The translations under genes were made by a program, and so were the position numbers. The notes under the pieces were generated by a model that ran no database searches, was not told the origin of the DNA, and was given only the letters and a program-made list of their open reading frames with translations. A DNA stretch of 7,691 nt, taken from Peptococcaceae bacterium UBA3933 (lineage in GTDB: Bacteria; Bacillota; Peptococcia; Peptococcales; BICA1-8). Shown piece by piece: positions 5,254 to 7,691 of this stretch (positions are counted from its first letter, which is position 1; every line of letters begins with the position of its first letter). The DNA is taken from contig DGEF01000101.1 of NCBI GenBank assembly GCA_002385805.1, forward strand, positions 531 to 8,221. The letters are read 5' to 3'.

Positions 5254-6259
5254 CAATCAATCCTACTTCCCGATAATACTTTTCGGCGCCTGGATGCAAA
5301 GGAATACCTGATAAATCAGTTACTGCGTCTTCAATTTTAATTTGATCTACGATTGTATGAGCTTGTCTAATTTCATCTAGATTTTCCCAGAAGGTTTTAG
5401 TTAAATCATAAATAACATCTTCAGGAAGAGAAGCATCAGTAATTAATAACATTTTTACAGCAGTTGTTAAAACATCCTCCGGTTGATTGTCATAAGTATT
5501 GGCCGGGATAATAAATTCCGCATACCAAGGGTATTTTTTTTGTAATCCGGCGATTATTTCCGGTTCTATACCTATTAATTTACCACCGGCTGTTGCCGTC
5601 ATTTCTGTAACCGCTGCTGTGGGCAATCCTGCCATTATCCAAGCACCGTCTGTTTGATTGTTGCGCATAAGGTCAATGGCTTCAGTAAAACCAACAAAGT
5701 TAGCCTTAATATCATCAGGATAATTTAAACCATATTCGGTAAAATGAAGCATGGTTTCTACCTCGGGAGTACTGCCGGGTGCACCGGGAACAAAACTTTT
5801 TCCTTTAAAATCGGCAATACTGTTTATTCCGGCTGCTTCTCTGGCTACTACCTGATTGGGATTATAGTAAAGCCCGGCAACAACCCGAACATCCTCATAT
5901 TTACGACCTTCAAATTTGCCTTCTCCGTGCATTGCCTCCCAGGTAATACTTGAAACTGCAAAAGAAATTTGGGCTTCTTTATCTTTTAATAAATTAAGAT
6001 TGTGCACGCCACCATTGGAAGCTTGAGCATTTACCTGAACATTGTCCAGTTTATTATTCCACATATTAGCCATTGCCGCACCCAAAGGATAAATTGTTCC
6101 GGTAGTAGAAGCTGTCGGGAAATTAATAACAATTTTCTCTTTAGCATTATTATTACCAGCATCTCCCTCTTGGGCGGAATCCTGTTTTCCACAACCTACC
6201 GTTAAACTAAGTACTAATAAGATAATTAACAATACAGAAAATATATTTTTTCTTTTCAT
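5249..6259 (-). CDS. TAXI-family TRAP transporter substrate-binding lipoprotein
   Basis: This 336-residue extracytoplasmic solute receptor feeds the TRAP permease encoded just upstream. It opens with a lipoprotein signal (basic MKRK, hydrophobic core to residue 18, cleavage before Cys23 in LTVGC) and a short Asp/Asn/Gly-rich linker. The mature domain shows the TAXI hallmarks: the TASTTGTIYPLGAAMANMWN block (49-68), a central PGAPGS stretch and the C-terminal IPLHPGAEKYYREVGL. TAXI receptors usually bind small organic acids such as glutamate or 2-oxoglutarate, but the ligand cannot be told here. A strong AGGAGG (6274-6269) lies 9 bases before the start and overlaps the permease stop codon, so translation is probably coupled. 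The permease-before-receptor order means the two share one transcript. No terminator is obvious after it; the next gap is filled with repeats. Confidence 0.95.
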   Translation of the reverse strand: MKRKNIFSVLLIILLVLSLTVGCGKQDSAQEGDAGNNNAKEKIVINFPTASTTGTIYPLGAAMANMWNNKLDNVQVNAQASNGGVHNLNLLKDKEAQISFAVSSITWEAMHGEGKFEGRKYEDVRVVAGLYYNPNQVVAREAAGINSIADFKGKSFVPGAPGSTPEVETMLHFTEYGLNYPDDIKANFVGFTEAIDLMRNNQTDGAWIMAGLPTAAVTEMTATAGGKLIGIEPEIIAGLQKKYPWYAEFIIPANTYDNQPEDVLTTAVKMLLITDASLPEDVIYDLTKTFWENLDEIRQAHTIVDQIKIEDAVTDLSGIPLHPGAEKYYREVGLIE

Positions 6260-6272
6260 AAAAACTTACCTC

Positions 6273-7691
6273 CTATTCATTTTCAAAAACTAATTTGCTT
6301 TTTCTTATTTGCTGTTTTTTTTCTTTTAATTGCCAAATTAAAACAGCTAAAAAGATAAGCAACCCTATTAGGTCTAACATTACTGTCGGTTCTATAGTTA
6401 ATAATGCAGTTAATAATAATAATATTCGCATCAGCCAATTGGTTCGTTGTAAGAGCCATCCTTGCAAAGATGCGGCTAAGGCAGTAGCTCCTAAAGAGGC
6501 TGATAGTAGGGCCATGAGTGTTTGAAGCCAACTTTCACCCTGCCATAACAGTACAGGATTATTTAAAAAGAAAAAGGGTAAAAGGAAACCAGTTAAGCCT
6601 AACTTAACAGCAATCATTGAAGTTTTATTCTGGTCAGAATTAGCGATTCCAGCGGCTACATAAGAAGACATAGCCACCGGTGGAGTTATATTAGATAAAG
6701 AAGCATAAATTAGAACAAACATATGGGCTGCCAAGGGAGTAGCTCCTACGTCTATTAAGACCGGAGCAGCTACCGCGGCTACAATAACATAAGCAGCAAT
6801 ACCGGGCACGCCCATTCCTAAAATAATGCTCATGACCATTACTAAAACTCCGGCAAAATAAAGCTGATTTTCCCCTACAAATTGCAGTATTTGATAGCCA
6901 AATGTTAACCCCAAACCGGTCAAGGATACTGTTCCAATTATTATTCCGATAATAACACAGGCAACACCAACCCCTACCGCACCTTTTGCTCCTTCCTCTA
7001 AAGCCTCCATAATTTTCTTTAAGTCCATCCGTGTTTCGGGAGAAAACCAACTGGCAACAACAGTTACTATAATAGAAATTACGGCCGCAAAAAGAGGTGT
7101 GTAACCCAAAAACATTATTACCAGCAAAGAAATAAGAGGCAGACTAAGATGACCTTGTTTTTTTATTACTTCCCAGGCTTTAGGAATATTCTCTTTGGCT
7201 ATACCCTGCAAACCGTTTTTCTTAGCTTCAAAATGCACAGACATAAGCAGCGTTAAATAATAAAGAAAAGCGGGAATTATGGCGGCCAGCATTACTACCG
7301 TATAAGAGACCCCTAAAAACTCCGCCATAATAAAACCAACAGCACCCATAATAGGGGGAGTAAACTGTCCTCCTGTAGAAGCAACAGCCTCTACTGCTGC
7401 AGCAAAATCCCGTTTATAGCCGGTTTTCTTCATTAAGGGGATAGTTATTGTTCCAGTGGTAGCCACATTGGCCAAAGCACTACCGTTGATCATGCCCATC
7501 AGAGCACTGGCTAAAACACTAACCTTAGCCGGCCCTCCTGCACTACGTCCGGCAACAGTTAAAGCCAAATCATTAATGAAGTTGCTAAAACCGCTTATTT
7601 TCAAAAAAGACCCAAAAAGGATAAACAAAAAGATATAAGTAGCTGAAACTCCTACACCTACACCTAAAATACCCTGACTACCCCAAAACAT
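6273..7691 (-). CDS. TRAP transporter fused permease (TAXI type), N-terminus cut by window edge
   Basis: These are the C-terminal 472 residues of a large multi-pass inner-membrane protein. The reading frame is open to the edge, so the ATG at 7691 is internal; the family is usually about 620-680 residues, so roughly 150-200 are missing. Typical motifs are GSALANVATTGTITIPLMK (70-88), STGGQFTPPIMGA (105-117), MSIILGMGVPG and SLSNITPPVAMSSYVAAG. At least twelve hydrophobic segments can be counted by eye, including two extra ones in the last 90 residues after the conserved core. The protein imports an organic acid using an ion gradient, delivered by the TAXI lipoprotein encoded 13 bases downstream. 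It ends in a basic, lysine-rich tail. Confidence 0.95.
   Translation of the reverse strand: MFWGSQGILGVGVGVSATYIFLFILFGSFLKISGFSNFINDLALTVAGRSAGGPAKVSVLASALMGMINGSALANVATTGTITIPLMKKTGYKRDFAAAVEAVASTGGQFTPPIMGAVGFIMAEFLGVSYTVVMLAAIIPAFLYYLTLLMSVHFEAKKNGLQGIAKENIPKAWEVIKKQGHLSLPLISLLVIMFLGYTPLFAAVISIIVTVVASWFSPETRMDLKKIMEALEEGAKGAVGVGVACVIIGIIIGTVSLTGLGLTFGYQILQFVGENQLYFAGVLVMVMSIILGMGVPGIAAYVIVAAVAAPVLIDVGATPLAAHMFVLIYASLSNITPPVAMSSYVAAGIANSDQNKTSMIAVKLGLTGFLLPFFFLNNPVLLWQGESWLQTLMALLSASLGATALAASLQGWLLQRTNWLMRILLLLTALLTIEPTVMLDLIGLLIFLAVLIWQLKEKKQQIRKSKLVFENE

Noticed and set aside
6691..7050. Second minus-strand open frame inside the TRAP permease region
   Set aside because: It is an out-of-frame shadow of the permease; cysteine-, arginine- and serine-rich composition is typical of a frame-shifted membrane gene.

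Overview
The window looks like chromosome of a low-GC, anaerobic, motile Firmicute (Clostridia in the broad sense). Reasons: an [FeFe]-hydrogenase-type protein, a DUF362 iron-sulfur-type protein, strong AGGAGG-type ribosome binding sites, a lysine riboswitch of the Bacillus/Clostridium kind, a SigD-like chemotaxis promoter and an AT-rich base composition. The species cannot be named from this sequence. Every supported gene lies on the minus strand, so transcription runs from the right edge to the left edge.

Right part (7691 down to 5249): a TRAP transporter of the TAXI type. The fused permease is cut by the right edge. It is followed after 13 bases by its lipoprotein substrate-binding subunit. 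A 226-base gap holding inverted arrays of a degenerate 31-33 base repeat separates this pair from a DUF362 gene (5022-3862), which ends in a clear intrinsic terminator (3853-3818).

Middle part (3806 down to 1491): directly after that terminator comes a sigma-28/SigD-type promoter, then cheW, then a small DRTGG-domain protein, then a HydS-like [FeFe]-hydrogenase-domain protein. The last two are 12 bases apart and surely cotranscribed. cheW is 56 bases upstream of them with no terminator between. The hydrogenase domain has the H-cluster cysteines, but the catalytic proton-relay cysteine is alanine, as in putative sensory hydrogenases. The trio is therefore a candidate H2- or redox-sensing module tied to chemotaxis; this is inference.

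Left part (1490 down to 1): a 412-base gene-free stretch carries a second array of the same degenerate repeat family plus a palindromic, MITE-like element. Next comes a nitrilase-superfamily amidohydrolase (1078-299). Finally there is a sigma-A promoter and a complete lysine riboswitch aptamer transcribed leftward; the gene it controls lies beyond the left edge.
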